Shown piece after piece: positions 27,883 through 37,548 of a stretch of 64,000 nt of DNA. A program made the position numbers and the translations under genes. The notes under the pieces are model-generated. The model was not told the DNA's origin and did no database searches. It was given only the letters and a program-made list of their open reading frames with translations. Within the stretch, counting starts at the first letter, position 1, and each line of letters starts with the position of its first letter. Source of the DNA: Streptomyces luomodiensis (GTDB lineage Bacteria; Actinomycetota; Actinomycetes; Streptomycetales; Streptomycetaceae); NCBI RefSeq assembly GCF_031679605.1, contig NZ_CP117522.1, forward strand, positions 62,001 through 126,000, in the 5' to 3' direction.

Positions 27883-29345
27883 ACATTCGTCGTCTCGGTG
27901 TAGAAGTGCAGCGAGTGCTTTCCGCCCTCGCGTCCGATACCGGAGCGGCCCGTCCCGCCGAAGGGGGCGCGCAGGTCGCGCAGATACCAGGTGTTGACCC
28001 AGGAGAGGCCGACGTCCATCGCCTGCGCCACCCGATGGGCCCGGTTCAGATCACTGGTCCACACCGAGGCGGCCAGCCCGTAGTCGGTGTCGTTCGCCAG
28101 GCCGATCGCCTCCTCCTCGGTGTCGAAGGGGATCAGCGCGGCGACCGGACCGAAGACCTCCTCGCGCACGGTACGACAGGAGTTGTCCAGTCCGGTCCAC
28201 ACCGTCGGTTCGATCCAGGCTCCGCGCGCCAGATCCTCGCCGAGATCGGGTATGCCGCCCCCGGCGAGGACCTCGGCCCCTTCCTGCACGGCGAGCTCGA
28301 GATACGACATCACCTTGGCCCGGTGCCCCTGCGAGATCAGCGGGCCGGTCGTCGTGCCGGGGGCGTGCGGGCGGCCCAGGCGCAGCCCCCGGGCCCGCTC
28401 GGCGATCCCGGCCGCCAGTTCGTCGAAGAGCCCGCGCTGTACGTAGACCCGCTCGGTGCACAGGCAGACCTGGCCGGTGTTCAGGAACAGCGACCGGGTC
28501 AGCCCGTCGAGGGTCCGCTCCAACGGGGAGTCGTCGAAAACGACGGCCGCGTTCTTGCCGCCCAGTTCGAAGGAGACGGGCACCACACGCGGGGCGACCT
28601 CCTTCATGATGGTCGCCCCCGTCGAGGACTCACCGGTGAAGGTGACCCCGTCGATCCCCGGGTGCCGGGTGAGGAACTCACCCGCCGAGTCCGGGCCGAA
28701 GCCGTGGACGACGTTGTACACGCCGTTCGGCGCGCCCGCCTCGGCGATGACCTCCGCAAGCAGGGTCGCCGTCGACGGAGTCTCCTCGGACGGCTTGACC
28801 ACCACTGCGTTGCCACAGGCCAGCGCCGGTGCCACCTTCCATGTGAGCAGCAGCAGCGGAAGGTTCCAGGGCACGATGACGGCCACGACACCGAGCGGCT
28901 TGCGCACCGCGTAGTTGAGGGCGCCGCGGCCCACGGCCGTGTCGGTCAGATACGAATCGAGACCGGCGGAGGAGATCGTGTCGGCGAAGGACCGGAAGTT
29001 CGCCGCCGCGCGGGCCACGTCCAGTTCGCGGGCCAGCGCCACCGGTTTACCGGTGTCAAGGACCTCGGCGTCCACGAACGCTTCGAAGCGCGCCTCGATC
29101 CCGTCGGCGATCCGCCTCAGCAAGGCGGCTCTGTCCCGGTCCGTGGAAAGGCCCCAGCGGCCGTCGAACGCCCGGCGCGCGGCCCGTACGGCGGCGTCCA
29201 CCGTCTCCTGCCCGGCCTCGTGCACCACGGCGACACGAGCCCCGTCGACCGGGCTGATTTTGTCGAACGTGTCCGCACCTTCGACGAAGCTTCCGTCGAC
29301 GAAGTTCCGGAGCTGAACGACCTCGGTTGGCGAATCGTCAGTCAT
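27867..29345 (-). CDS. nbaE: 2-aminomuconate 6-semialdehyde dehydrogenase (aldehyde dehydrogenase family)
   Basis: 492 aa from the ATG at 29345; an in-frame start at 29372 would add nine residues. Family motifs are PWNLPLLLLTWKVAPALACG (cofactor), TFTGESSTG, the general base Glu in FELGGKN, and the nucleophile in GQVCLC. APFGGTGRSGIGREGG closes the protein. It resembles hydroxymuconic/aminomuconic semialdehyde dehydrogenases. It is the first gene of the operon and overlaps the decarboxylase gene by 16 bases. It oxidises 2-aminomuconate semialdehyde to 2-aminomuconate with NAD. Confidence 0.9.
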   Translation of the reverse strand: MTDDSPTEVVQLRNFVDGSFVEGADTFDKISPVDGARVAVVHEAGQETVDAAVRAARRAFDGRWGLSTDRDRAALLRRIADGIEARFEAFVDAEVLDTGKPVALARELDVARAAANFRSFADTISSAGLDSYLTDTAVGRGALNYAVRKPLGVVAVIVPWNLPLLLLTWKVAPALACGNAVVVKPSEETPSTATLLAEVIAEAGAPNGVYNVVHGFGPDSAGEFLTRHPGIDGVTFTGESSTGATIMKEVAPRVVPVSFELGGKNAAVVFDDSPLERTLDGLTRSLFLNTGQVCLCTERVYVQRGLFDELAAGIAERARGLRLGRPHAPGTTTGPLISQGHRAKVMSYLELAVQEGAEVLAGGGIPDLGEDLARGAWIEPTVWTGLDNSCRTVREEVFGPVAALIPFDTEEEAIGLANDTDYGLAASVWTSDLNRAHRVAQAMDVGLSWVNTWYLRDLRAPFGGTGRSGIGREGGKHSLHFYTETTNVCVAL

Positions 29346-29613
29346 GAGGGGACCGTACGATCGCCTTTTCATGCCCGTCCAATGCCGATCCGGGCTTCAG
29401 GCATAGCCATTCAGGCATAGCGGGACCGGGCGGTGAGGAGGGTCAGGCGCGTGCGTCGTGCGGAGCCGGACCAGGGGGCGCACACCCGCGGTATGACCGT
29501 ATGGCGATAGGTGCGGACCAAGTAGGCATTACCCGAGCTGCTGCGGGCCTGGTGATGATACGGACCACTGCACACCGGAGCCGCCAGGGCACCGGCGATG
29601 ACGAGGAGGACCA
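29346..29613. promoter_or_regulatory. Divergent control region of the 3-hydroxyanthranilate operon
   Basis: Between the dehydrogenase (minus) and the hydrolase (plus) lie two direct repeats of TTCAGGCATAGC at 29396-29407 and 29410-29421 (14-base period), and an inverted repeat ATGCC (29382) / GGCAT (29400) spaced by 13, which is the geometry of a LysR site. The same core occurs before both LysR genes. Promoter boxes were not assigned. Confidence 0.5.
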
Positions 29614-30492
29614 GTGGCCGGAAGCCAAGCAGTCCGTCCGGCGGACACCAGTGAGTTCTTCACCTGTCGGCGCCCGGAGGACTATCACCCCGACTGGCCG
29701 GGCTTCTATCGGCAAGCCGCACGCCGCCGCCAGGAGCTGCGCTCACGGGTGCCCCATGAGGTCGACCTCAAGTACGGTCCCGACGCCCACCAGCTGGTGA
29801 ACGTCTACCACCCCGGGCCGCCCGCCGTCCCCACCGGCGCCGGATCCAGCGACCGCCCGGTCATCGTGTACTTCCACGGTGGCCGCTGGCGCGAGGGCCA
29901 CCCGGCCTACTACGACCACCTCGCCGGCCCCTGGTTGGATGCCGGCGCGGTCTTCCTGTCCTGCGGCTACCGGCTCGAACCACGCCACACCATCGCCGAC
30001 GCCGTCGCGGACGCGGCCCTGGCGGTGGAGTGGGCGCGTGCGAACGCCGCCCGTTACGGGGGCGACCCGGAACGCATCACCGTGGCCGGGCACTCCGCGG
30101 GCGGTCATCTCGCCGCGATGGTCACGCTGACCGACAGCTCCCCCGGTCCGGTGGCGGGCGCCGTGTGCATGAGTGCGCCCACCGATCTGCGGGGCATGGT
30201 CGAAGACCCGGCGCAGGCCCTACGGCTCAGCCCCGCCCTGCGGGTGAGCCGCAGCCCCGAGCGGGTGGTGATCTCCTTCGGGGATCCGGAGCCCAACCGG
30301 AAGACGGACGACGACCTCTGGCTGACCCGCCAGGGACGGCTGCTCGCCGACGCCCTGACCGACGCGGGCAGGTCGCCGGTGACCGTGGCGCTGACCGGGA
30401 CCGACCACATCGGCACCGCCACCGCCTTCGCCGAACCGAAGTCGGAGCTGTTCGAAGCCGCACACCAGGTAGTTTTCGGAGGCACCCGATGA
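29614..30492 (+). CDS. Alpha/beta hydrolase, kynurenine-formamidase/esterase-like
   Basis: 292 aa; the GTG at 29614 has GAGGAGGA upstream. [14 protein letters not shown] is the HGG oxyanion motif, [15 protein letters not shown] carries the nucleophile Ser, and TGTDHIGTA the His. The branch includes arylformamidases (BNA7-like) that hydrolyse N-formylkynurenine and other carboxylesterases. Given the neighbouring 3-hydroxyanthranilate pathway, an arylformamidase role is plausible but not proven. It starts a three-gene operon (hydrolase, MFS, metallo-beta-lactamase) with 4-base overlaps. Confidence 0.78.
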   Translation: MAGSQAVRPADTSEFFTCRRPEDYHPDWPGFYRQAARRRQELRSRVPHEVDLKYGPDAHQLVNVYHPGPPAVPTGAGSSDRPVIVYFHGGRWREGHPAYYDHLAGPWLDAGAVFLSCGYRLEPRHTIADAVADAALAVEWARANAARYGGDPERITVAGHSAGGHLAAMVTLTDSSPGPVAGAVCMSAPTDLRGMVEDPAQALRLSPALRVSRSPERVVISFGDPEPNRKTDDDLWLTRQGRLLADALTDAGRSPVTVALTGTDHIGTATAFAEPKSELFEAAHQVVFGGTR

Positions 30493-31829
30493 GACAGGAC
30501 GAGAGCACGGCGACGGGGAGTGGGCCGGGAAGTGTCCTGGCGAGTTTCCGCGGAATGCGCTTCGGCGTGGTGGGACTTGCCTTTCTCGCGGTGCTGCTCG
30601 ACGGTTTCGACTCCGCGTCGCTCTCCTTCGTCCTGCCCTCCCTGGCGGAGCAGTGGGGCGTCGCCTCGGCCGACTTCACCCCGGCGGTGGTGCTGACCAA
30701 CATCGGCGTGGTGCTCGGCTACCTCGCCTCGGGCAGGCTCGCGGTACGGCTGGGCCTGCGTCGGATTCTGATCGCCGGGACCTTGCTGTTCGCCGCGGGC
30801 TCGCTGGTCACCGCCCTGATGCTGCCCGCGCAGTCACTGACCGCGCTGAGCACGGTCCGGCTGGTCACGGGCCTCGGCCTCGGCGTGGTCCTGCCCGGCG
30901 CCGTCTCCCTCGCCGCCGCACACCACCCGGACCGGCAACGGCAGTCGGTCTCCGTCACGGTCACCCTCGGGCTCGCCTTCGGCGGGACGGTCGCCGGTGT
31001 CTTCGGCAGCGGCATGCTGGCGTCGGTCGGGGCCACCGGGGTGTTCTGGATCGGCGGCGGACTGCCGCTGCTGCTGGCCGCGCTGATGGGCCGCTGGCTG
31101 CCGGCCGCACCGGCGTCCGTGGCCGCGGACAGCACGGCGGCCATTCCCGGAACCGACGACGCGGTGGCCGCCGCGCGCGAAGCGCGGGTCGGCGCGCTGT
31201 TCGCCCCCGGACTGCGCGTCGCCACCCTGCTGCTGTGGACCTTCGCCTTCCTGGTCTTCATCGCCAGCTACACCCTCCAGTCCTGGGTGCCCACATTGCT
31301 GACCGGGTACGGCTTCTCCGCCTCGCAGGCCCCGATCGGCCTGGCCTTCCTGAGCTTCGGCGGAGTCATCGGCGGAATCGTGCTCCTCCTGCTCGCCGCC
31401 CGTAAGGGGATCACGTTCGCCCTGATGGTGATGCCGGCGATCGGCGCGGTGTCGATGGTCGCCGCAGCCACGGTCGGGACCGACCACACCGCGCTGCTGC
31501 TCGCACTCGCCGGTTCCGGTGCGGGTGTCACGGCCAGCCAGATCGGTCAGCTGACCCTCGCGGTGGCGATGTACTCGTCGGCCGCCAGGACCGCCGGAGT
31601 GGGCTGGGCCGCGGCTCTGGGCCGGGTCGGCTCGATCGTGGGTCCGGCCACGGCGGGTATCCTGCTCGCGCTCTCGCTCCCCGGCGACGACATCGTGCTG
31701 CTGACCGCCATTCCGGTGGTGGCGGCGGCCGTGAGCGCGGCGGTGCTGTGGCGCCTGCCCCACGCGGCCGACCGGACAGGCGGGGCCGAAGACGCGGAGC
31801 GGAAACAGCGGGAAGTGACGGCGCGATGA
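30489..31829 (+). CDS. MFS transporter, aromatic acid:H+ symporter type
   Basis: 446 aa with 12 predicted hydrophobic segments. [21 protein letters not shown] in TM1 carries the D-G-F-D motif typical of the AAHS (aromatic acid:proton symporter) branch, and [15 protein letters not shown] is the A-like loop. The ATG overlaps the hydrolase stop. It probably imports the aromatic substrate or an intermediate for the neighbouring catabolic enzymes. Substrate not determinable from sequence. Confidence 0.85.
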   Translation: MRQDESTATGSGPGSVLASFRGMRFGVVGLAFLAVLLDGFDSASLSFVLPSLAEQWGVASADFTPAVVLTNIGVVLGYLASGRLAVRLGLRRILIAGTLLFAAGSLVTALMLPAQSLTALSTVRLVTGLGLGVVLPGAVSLAAAHHPDRQRQSVSVTVTLGLAFGGTVAGVFGSGMLASVGATGVFWIGGGLPLLLAALMGRWLPAAPASVAADSTAAIPGTDDAVAAAREARVGALFAPGLRVATLLLWTFAFLVFIASYTLQSWVPTLLTGYGFSASQAPIGLAFLSFGGVIGGIVLLLLAARKGITFALMVMPAIGAVSMVAAATVGTDHTALLLALAGSGAGVTASQIGQLTLAVAMYSSAARTAGVGWAAALGRVGSIVGPATAGILLALSLPGDDIVLLTAIPVVAAAVSAAVLWRLPHAADRTGGAEDAERKQREVTAR

Positions 31830-32746
31830 GTGGTTGGTTCGATCTCGGCGACGTTGCGGTGGTTCCGATCGTGGAGACACCGCGGCTGCTCATCGACCCG
31901 GTGGAGTTCTTCCCCGGACACCCTGGCGTGCCCTCCGGTTGGGCCGCCGAGGAGCCCTGGTACGAACCCGGGCAAGAACGGCTGGTCTTCGCCATGCAGG
32001 CCTTCCTGGTCGTCACCCCGCACGAGCGGATCCTGGTCGACGCCTGCGTCGGCGACGGGAAACACCGGGCCAGGCCGGAGTTCGACCGCTTGGACAGCGG
32101 CTGGTGGCAGCGGTTCGCGGCGACCGGACTGTCCGCCGACGACGTGTCCACGGTCGTCCTCAGCCATCTGCACGTCGACCACGTCGGCTGGGCGACGCGG
32201 TGGTCCGACGGGCACTGGCGACCGGCCTTCGCGAAGGCCCGGCACGTTCTGACCGCACCGGAGTACGACTACTGGCGGTCGGCGGCGGGGGCCGCGGCGA
32301 TGACCCGGACCGGCGACTACCTGGCCGACAGCATCGAGCCGGTCGCCGAGGCGGGGCTGTTGGATCTGACGCCCCTGGACGCCGAGCTCGGCCCGCGTGT
32401 GCGGCTGTGCCCGGCACCGGGTCACACCCCGGGCAACACGGCCGTCCTGGTCACCGGCTCCCGGGCACGACTGCTGCTCACCGGCGACATCCTCCACCAC
32501 CCGCTCCAACTGATGGATCCGGACGCCAGCACCCGGTACTGCGTCGACCCCGAGCTCTCGGCGCGCACCCGCAGGCGGACGCTGGAGTGGCTGGCCGACA
32601 CCGGAACCGCGATGATGCCCGCGCACTTCGCCGCCCCTTCCGCCGGCCGCGTCGGCCGCCACGGCTCCGGGTTCACCTTCGCCCCTGCCGCTGATCTCCA
32701 TCACCCGGGCCGGTACGTGGTGGCGGGCGGACCCGCCGCCGGATAA
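31826..32746 (+). CDS. Metallo-beta-lactamase-fold hydrolase
   Basis: 306 aa; the ATG overlaps the MFS stop. The zinc motif is SHLHVDHVGW (HxHxDH), with further ligands in PAPGHTPGN and LTGDILHHP, and a late His in PAHFAAP. The domain layout resembles quorum-quenching lactonases and other small-molecule hydrolases of this fold. As the third gene of a hydrolase-transporter operon it may open a lactone or ester intermediate. Specificity unknown. Confidence 0.82.
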   Translation: MSGWFDLGDVAVVPIVETPRLLIDPVEFFPGHPGVPSGWAAEEPWYEPGQERLVFAMQAFLVVTPHERILVDACVGDGKHRARPEFDRLDSGWWQRFAATGLSADDVSTVVLSHLHVDHVGWATRWSDGHWRPAFAKARHVLTAPEYDYWRSAAGAAAMTRTGDYLADSIEPVAEAGLLDLTPLDAELGPRVRLCPAPGHTPGNTAVLVTGSRARLLLTGDILHHPLQLMDPDASTRYCVDPELSARTRRRTLEWLADTGTAMMPAHFAAPSAGRVGRHGSGFTFAPAADLHHPGRYVVAGGPAAG

Positions 32747-32955
32747 CGGGTCGGCGACGACCGCCGTGCCTCACTGAGTGTTTCGCCCTGTTACATAGCA
32801 GGTCATCGCGACTTCGCAGGCCCGCTGTGACGGGGCGAGAGGGGCGGTCGGATCGAGAGGCGACGCCGTGGCAGCAGAGGGGTGTTTCGTTCCGGCACCT
32901 CCCGTCTCCTCCCCACACGCCCCCTCCCACGGCCCTGAGGGGCTCACCGGGCTGT

Positions 32956-33290
32956 GCATCTCGCCGGTCAGGGCACCGACGCCGGGAAACGGATCACCGG
33001 GCGCAAGCCGCACCCGGGCTGCGACACCCTCGGTCTGCTGCTGACCGTGCTGGTCACCGCCGCGAGCGTGTCCGACACCGCAGCCGGTGTCACCCTGCTG
33101 TCCCGCATCGCCGCGGCCCACCCGCACGTCCGCAAGGCCATGGGTCGACGCCGGCTACCGCGCCACCGCCGACTCGCCCGCGACTACGAGCAACACCCAC
33201 ACCGCTCCGAAGCGCTGATCCACTTCGCGACGATCGACCTCATGGCCCGCTGCCTCACCGCCGAAGCCACCCCAACTGGCGCGGAACCTG
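32956..33290 (+). mobile_element. IS5-type transposase remnant with internal deletion
   Basis: The plus strand reads DAGKRITGRKPHPGCDTLGL, LLTVLVTAASVSDTAAG, HVRKA, then after a frame jump (AWVDAGYRATA in another frame) HRRLARDYEQHPHRSEALIH and TIDLMARCLT. The central part with the second catalytic Asp-to-Glu interval is shortened. No ends were identified. Confidence 0.65.
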
Positions 33291-33605
33291 ACCCAGGACC
33301 AAACGCCCGCTGTACGCATCTTGTGGTGGGCCGACCCGTGGGGATCGAGCAGACGAGAGGAAGCGCGTCCACGACCACGGGGTCGGCGGCTACGCGATAG
33401 CAGGTACGAACGTCGCACGGAGGGTGCCTCCCCGCGGCCGAGGGCGCACAGTCCGTCCCGGGCGGCACGGCGGACGAGCCGCCCGTACCCCCTGAGGTCG
33501 CGCGAAGTCTCACGAGGCGGGTGCCCGCCCCCGGCCTTTGGTGGGGCGGACGGCTCGTCGGCCGGCCAAGAGGTGGCCGACGAGCACCGGCGCACCGGGT
33601 ACGCG
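33291..33605. other. Intergenic stretch, nothing recognised
   Basis: 315 bases between the IS remnant and the end of the MHS transporter gene. Possible frames on both strands lack recognisable motifs. No hairpin with a clear stem was seen. Confidence 0.4.
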
Positions 33606-34946
33606 CTATTCGTATGTTCCGGCCGGCTGCAGCCGCGGGTCCGGCGTGGGCGCGGTGTCGCGCTGCACCGTCTCGCGGGCGAAGTAGACCGAGACGAGCG
33701 TGACGCAGCCGAGGACGACGAGGTACAGGGAGATGGGCCAGGAGGAGTCGGTGGCCGCCAGGAGAGCGGTCGCGATGAGCGGCGAGAGCCCGCCCGCGAA
33801 CACCGAGGCCAGCTCGTGGCCGAGCGAGATGGCGCTGTAGCGCGAGGACTTGCCGAACAGCTCGGTGAAAAAGCTCGGTTGGGTTCCGATCATGGCCCCG
33901 TGGCCGATGCCGATGGCGATGACGAAGGCGAGCCAGACGAGCGCGGGGGTGCTGGTGTCCACGAGCCAGAAGAAGGGGAACGCGAAGACGATGAGGGTGG
34001 CCGCTCCGGCCATGTAGACGGGGCGGCGGCCGATGCGGTCGGAGAGGGCACCGAATCCCACCATCGAGGCGCCTTCCACGATGTTCGCGACGATGATCCC
34101 GGTCAGCAGCAGGGTGTTGTCGACCCCGATGTGCTTGCCGTAGGCGAGGGAGAAGACGAGGAAGATGTACGACGCGCCGTTCTCCGCCATCCGGGCGCCG
34201 GCGGTGACCAGGATGGAGCGCGGGTGGGTTTTCAGGGCGTGCAGGACCGGCAGACGCTGCTTCTCGCCCTTGTGCTGGACGCTCTGGAACTCCGGTGTCT
34301 CCTCGATCTTCAGCCGGATGACGAGTCCCACCAGCGTTGGGACGGCTCCGAGGAGGAAGGGCAGACGCCAGCCCCAGGACAGGAACGCCTCGTCGGACAG
34401 GGCCTGGACCGCGGCGAAGACTCCGGCGGAGGTGATGAAGCCGAGGTTGATGCCAACCTGACTCCAGGCTGAGTAGAAGCCGCGCCGTCCCGCGGGGGCG
34501 TGCTCGGTGATCATGAGGACGCTTCCGCCCCACTCGCCGCCGACCGCGATGCCCTGAAGAACACGCAGCAGGGTGAGCAGGACCGGCGCCCACACGCCGA
34601 TCTGCGCGTAGGTGGGCAGGGCGCCGATGAGGAAGGTGGTGAAGCCCATGACCAGCAGGGTGATCACGAGCATGGGTTTGCGGCCCAGCCGGTCTCCGAA
34701 GTGACCGAAAATGATTCCGCCGAGGGGGCGGGCCGCGAAGCCGACGGCGAAGGTGCCGAAGGAGGCCAGGGTGCCGGCGAGGGAGCTGGCCTCGGGGAAG
34801 AAGAGGGTGCCGAGCACCAGGGCGGAAGCGGTGCCGTAGAGGAAGAAGTCGTACCACTCGAGTGCGGTTCCGGTCAGGCTGGCGATGACGATCTTGCGGA
34901 TCGACTGCGGTCCGGCTGCCGGTTTGTGCGGTGCGGTGGGGCTCAT
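33606..34946 (-). CDS. MFS transporter, metabolite:H+ symporter (MHS) family
   Basis: 446 aa with ~12 membrane segments. Diagnostic blocks are SLTGTALEWYDFFLYGTAS (TM1), FGHFGDRLGRKPMLV (A motif), and RVLQGIAVGGEWGGSVLMITEHAP (TM4). This family imports organic and aromatic acids such as shikimate, benzoate analogues or alpha-ketoglutarate. It lies downstream of the CoA-ligase/thiolase operon on the same strand and is probably its uptake system, although degraded genes separate them. Confidence 0.88.
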   Translation of the reverse strand: MSPTAPHKPAAGPQSIRKIVIASLTGTALEWYDFFLYGTASALVLGTLFFPEASSLAGTLASFGTFAVGFAARPLGGIIFGHFGDRLGRKPMLVITLLVMGFTTFLIGALPTYAQIGVWAPVLLTLLRVLQGIAVGGEWGGSVLMITEHAPAGRRGFYSAWSQVGINLGFITSAGVFAAVQALSDEAFLSWGWRLPFLLGAVPTLVGLVIRLKIEETPEFQSVQHKGEKQRLPVLHALKTHPRSILVTAGARMAENGASYIFLVFSLAYGKHIGVDNTLLLTGIIVANIVEGASMVGFGALSDRIGRRPVYMAGAATLIVFAFPFFWLVDTSTPALVWLAFVIAIGIGHGAMIGTQPSFFTELFGKSSRYSAISLGHELASVFAGGLSPLIATALLAATDSSWPISLYLVVLGCVTLVSVYFARETVQRDTAPTPDPRLQPAGTYE

Positions 34947-35059
34947 CTCGTCACCTCTGGATGAGGACGGTGGCCATCGGGACGTCGAGGGTCGCGCGGG
35001 GTCGTCCCGGTGGCCGGGAAAGGGGGATGTGCCGGGGCGGGGTCCGCCCGAGGGAAGGT

Positions 35060-35110
35060 TCAGTGGCCGCCGCTGACGGTCAGGACCTGTCCGGTGACGG
35101 CCACCGCCTC
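35060..35110 (-). pseudogene. Short-chain dehydrogenase C-terminal scrap
   Basis: The minus strand ends VAVTGQVLTVSGGH and a stop, the classical C-terminus of FabG-like short-chain dehydrogenases. The sequence upstream (35110-35240, in frame) does not resemble the family. Only the tail of the gene is left. Confidence 0.35.
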
Positions 35111-35452
35111 CTTGGAGGCGGTGGCCGCGATCTTGGAGGCGGAGATCAACTGCCGCCTAGGGGTGGCCTCGACGAGGGGAACGGTCGCCGCTTCGGGCAG
35201 GATGGCAGCCTTCTGTGAGGCGAGCCCGGGAATGACGAGGTCCAGGGGGACGCTGCTCGGGCCGGCCCCCGGCCGACGCGCGGGAGGCCGCGCTCAGCTT
35301 TCGCCGCTCATCGCCAAACGGCGACACCACGCGCTGCCCAGCGTCGTCGGCGCGCACCAGTTCAGCCGATTGCATGACGGGGGAAGCCCTCGGAGCGCCA
35401 CCGCATAGGGAGGGAACGCGCAGCGACGATCCGGACCACCCGAGGGCTCCTC
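35111..35452. other. Degenerate intergenic stretch
   Basis: 342 bases with no assignable gene. A minus-strand frame reads LASQKAAILPEAATVP, LISASKIAATASK, which has coding-like composition but no recognised family. It is probably residue from the deletion that truncated the adjacent pathway genes. Confidence 0.35.
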
Positions 35453-35715
35453 TCATACTGGGCTCCCGCCCGCGATGACGGCGGTGCCAAGGAACCGTCG
35501 CGCGTTTCCGGACAACACCAACTCACGCTGGCGGTCGTCGAGGAAGCCAGCCGTGCGGACGACGTTCCCCACCGGGCGCTCGTCGAGGGGTACGGGCAGT
35601 CGCTTCCCGCCATGATCCGTTCCGCGCCCGCCGTGTCGACCAGGAGCCGCAGAGCCCGCTCGTCGAAGACGACCGAGTCCGCTGAGAAGCGGTCCAGGTA
35701 GTGCGAGGGAGGTGG
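35453..35715 (-). pseudogene. Truncated second ACMSD gene (C-terminal part)
   Basis: YLDRFSADSVVFDERALRLL, IMAGSDCPYP, then in another frame DERPVGNVVRTAGFLDDRQR and SGNARRFLG. It aligns block by block with the end of the intact ACMSD at 25.1 kb (GRFSVDSVVFDPVALRTL, MLGSDYPYP, ERPVGQVLRKADFLS) but is clearly diverged, so it is a paralogue and not a recent duplicate. The metal-binding N-terminal two thirds are missing. Confidence 0.7.
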
Positions 35716-35923
35716 CGCGCATGAGGCGACACCGTTCGGCCCCCGGCCTACGGCCCCGCGGTCCGTCGTGGGCTGTCCGAGCCGCGCGTACCGCGCGGTC
35801 GACAACGGACGCGTCCGCCTCGTGCACCCGGGCGACGACGGTGCCGTCCACTGGATTGATGTCGTCGAACAGCGATGCGCCGTCGAGGAGCCGGCCACCG
35901 ACGAAGTTGCGGTATTCGGTCAT
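35716..35923 (-). pseudogene. Truncated second aldehyde dehydrogenase gene (N-terminal part)
   Basis: Starts with an ATG that overlaps the CoA-ligase stop (ATGA), reading MTEYRNFVGGRLLDGASLFD, INPVDGTVVARVHEADASVV and RAVRAARTAHDG. This matches the first ~60 residues of the dehydrogenase at 27.9-29.3 kb (LRNFVDGSFVEGADTFDKISP there). The sequence then changes frame and jumps to the ACMSD tail. A deletion therefore removed everything between the start of the dehydrogenase and the end of ACMSD. Confidence 0.7.
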
Positions 35924-37548
35924 GTACAAGCTTCTTCCGAGCGGACCGTGGTGGGCTGGTCGCGCCGCAGCACGACACCGGCCGCCTCGCGGTCCCAGTC
36001 GGCGCGGTCGGCTCCCCACTCCCTCAGCACGGTCTTGCGAACCTTGCCGTTCTCGGTCAGCGGCAGTTCCGAGCACAACGCCACGAAGCGGGGAATCGCG
36101 TAGTAGGCCAGCCGGGGCTCGCAGAAGGACATCAGCTCGATGAAGTCGATCTTCTGTCCCTCGACCGGGACCACGGCGGCCATCACCTCATCCTCACCGA
36201 GTTCGGAGTCCACCGCGTACACCGCGACGTCACGGACGCCGGGGTGCTGTGCAAGGACGCTTTCGACCTCGACGGAGGAGATGTTCTCGCCGCGACGGCG
36301 GATCACGTCCTTGATGCGGTCGACGAACCTGATCCACCCGTCCGCTTCGATCACCATCCGGTCACCGGTGTGGAACCACAGGTCCTGCCACGCGGCGACG
36401 GTGGCGTCGTGCATGCGGTGGTAGCCGGAGGCGAAGGCGAAGGGTTGCTCGCTGCGCAGCAGCAGTTCGCCCGGTGTGCCAGGGGGAACGTCGAGCCCGT
36501 TCTCGTCGACGATCCGGGCGGAGAACCCCTCCTGAAGGCGTCCGACGAATCCCGGCCGCTGTTCGGTCCGGCTCGCGGAGATCACCGCGTTGGTCTCGGT
36601 CGAGCCGTAGCCGTCGATGAGGACGACACCGAACCGCTCCTCGAACTCCCGGAGCAGCCCGGCGGGGGTGGCCGGCGCCAGTGCCGCGGTCACCCGGTGC
36701 GCCCGATCGTGCTCTCCGGGAGGCCGACCCGCCAGGATGCTGATCATGGCGCCCAGCAGATAGGTGAAGGTCGCCCCGCTGGCCGTCACGTCCGACCAGA
36801 AGCGGGAGGCCGAGAAGCGCGGGCCGATGACGTATTGGGCACCGCTGACCAGCGCCTGGCTGAAGGCGTTGAGCGCGTTCGTGTGGAACAGCGGCAGGCA
36901 GGTGTGCAGAACGTCGGCCGAGGTGATGCCGAGTTGGGCTGTGACGTTGCGGCCCCACCAGTAGAACTGGGCGTGCGGGCAGACGACTCCCTTGGAGACT
37001 CCGGTGGTGCCCGAGGTGTAGAGGATCACCGCGGGATGGCCGGGGCCGACCGCTGCAGGCTCCACGGCCCGGCCGTCGTCCGGGAGCAGGTCGACGGGAA
37101 CCGGCAGTACCGAGACGACCTCGCCCTCGTCCAGCAGCCAGATCTGGCGCAGCTCTGCGGTGCTCGGCAACGCCTCCACCTGTGCGAGGAAGGGGCGTTC
37201 CAGAACCAGCAGCTCCGCCTGCGAGTTGGTCAGGATGTGATGGAGCTGCTCACCCCGTGCGGCGGTGTTGACCGGCACCGCGACGGCACCGATCCACGCG
37301 CATCCCAGGATCAGGTCCAGCAACTCGACTCGGTTGGACGCCATCAGCGCCACCCGGTCTCCCTGCTCCACCCCGTGCCGGCGCAGCAGGCCTCCCGCAG
37401 CGGCGACCCGTTCGAGCATCTGGGCGGCGGTCCTTTGCGTGTCACCGCAGCGCAGCAGGATGCTGTCCGGGGTGATTTCCGCGCGCCACTGCAGCAGTCC
37501 GGAGACGCTCGCACGGGTGAGGTCGGGCATGCCGGTGACGTTGCTCAT
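35920..37548 (-). CDS. AMP-binding acyl-CoA ligase
   Basis: 542 aa of the ANL superfamily. The P-loop YTSGTTGVSKGV, the A5 motif DGYGSTETN, the A7-A8 segment WFHTGDRMVIEADGWIRFVD with KDVIRRRGENIS, and the A10 lysine in LTENGKVRKTVL are all present. It activates a carboxylic acid, probably aromatic or arylacetic, to its CoA thioester. Its start overlaps the DUF35 gene stop and its stop overlaps the truncated dehydrogenase start, so it belongs to one operon with the thiolase-like gene. Confidence 0.88.
   Translation of the reverse strand: MSNVTGMPDLTRASVSGLLQWRAEITPDSILLRCGDTQRTAAQMLERVAAAGGLLRRHGVEQGDRVALMASNRVELLDLILGCAWIGAVAVPVNTAARGEQLHHILTNSQAELLVLERPFLAQVEALPSTAELRQIWLLDEGEVVSVLPVPVDLLPDDGRAVEPAAVGPGHPAVILYTSGTTGVSKGVVCPHAQFYWWGRNVTAQLGITSADVLHTCLPLFHTNALNAFSQALVSGAQYVIGPRFSASRFWSDVTASGATFTYLLGAMISILAGRPPGEHDRAHRVTAALAPATPAGLLREFEERFGVVLIDGYGSTETNAVISASRTEQRPGFVGRLQEGFSARIVDENGLDVPPGTPGELLLRSEQPFAFASGYHRMHDATVAAWQDLWFHTGDRMVIEADGWIRFVDRIKDVIRRRGENISSVEVESVLAQHPGVRDVAVYAVDSELGEDEVMAAVVPVEGQKIDFIELMSFCEPRLAYYAIPRFVALCSELPLTENGKVRKTVLREWGADRADWDREAAGVVLRRDQPTTVRSEEACT

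Noticed and set aside
29443..29715. 90-aa minus-strand frame over the divergent promoter
   Set aside because: It would cover the regulatory repeats and the start of the hydrolase, and shows no family features.
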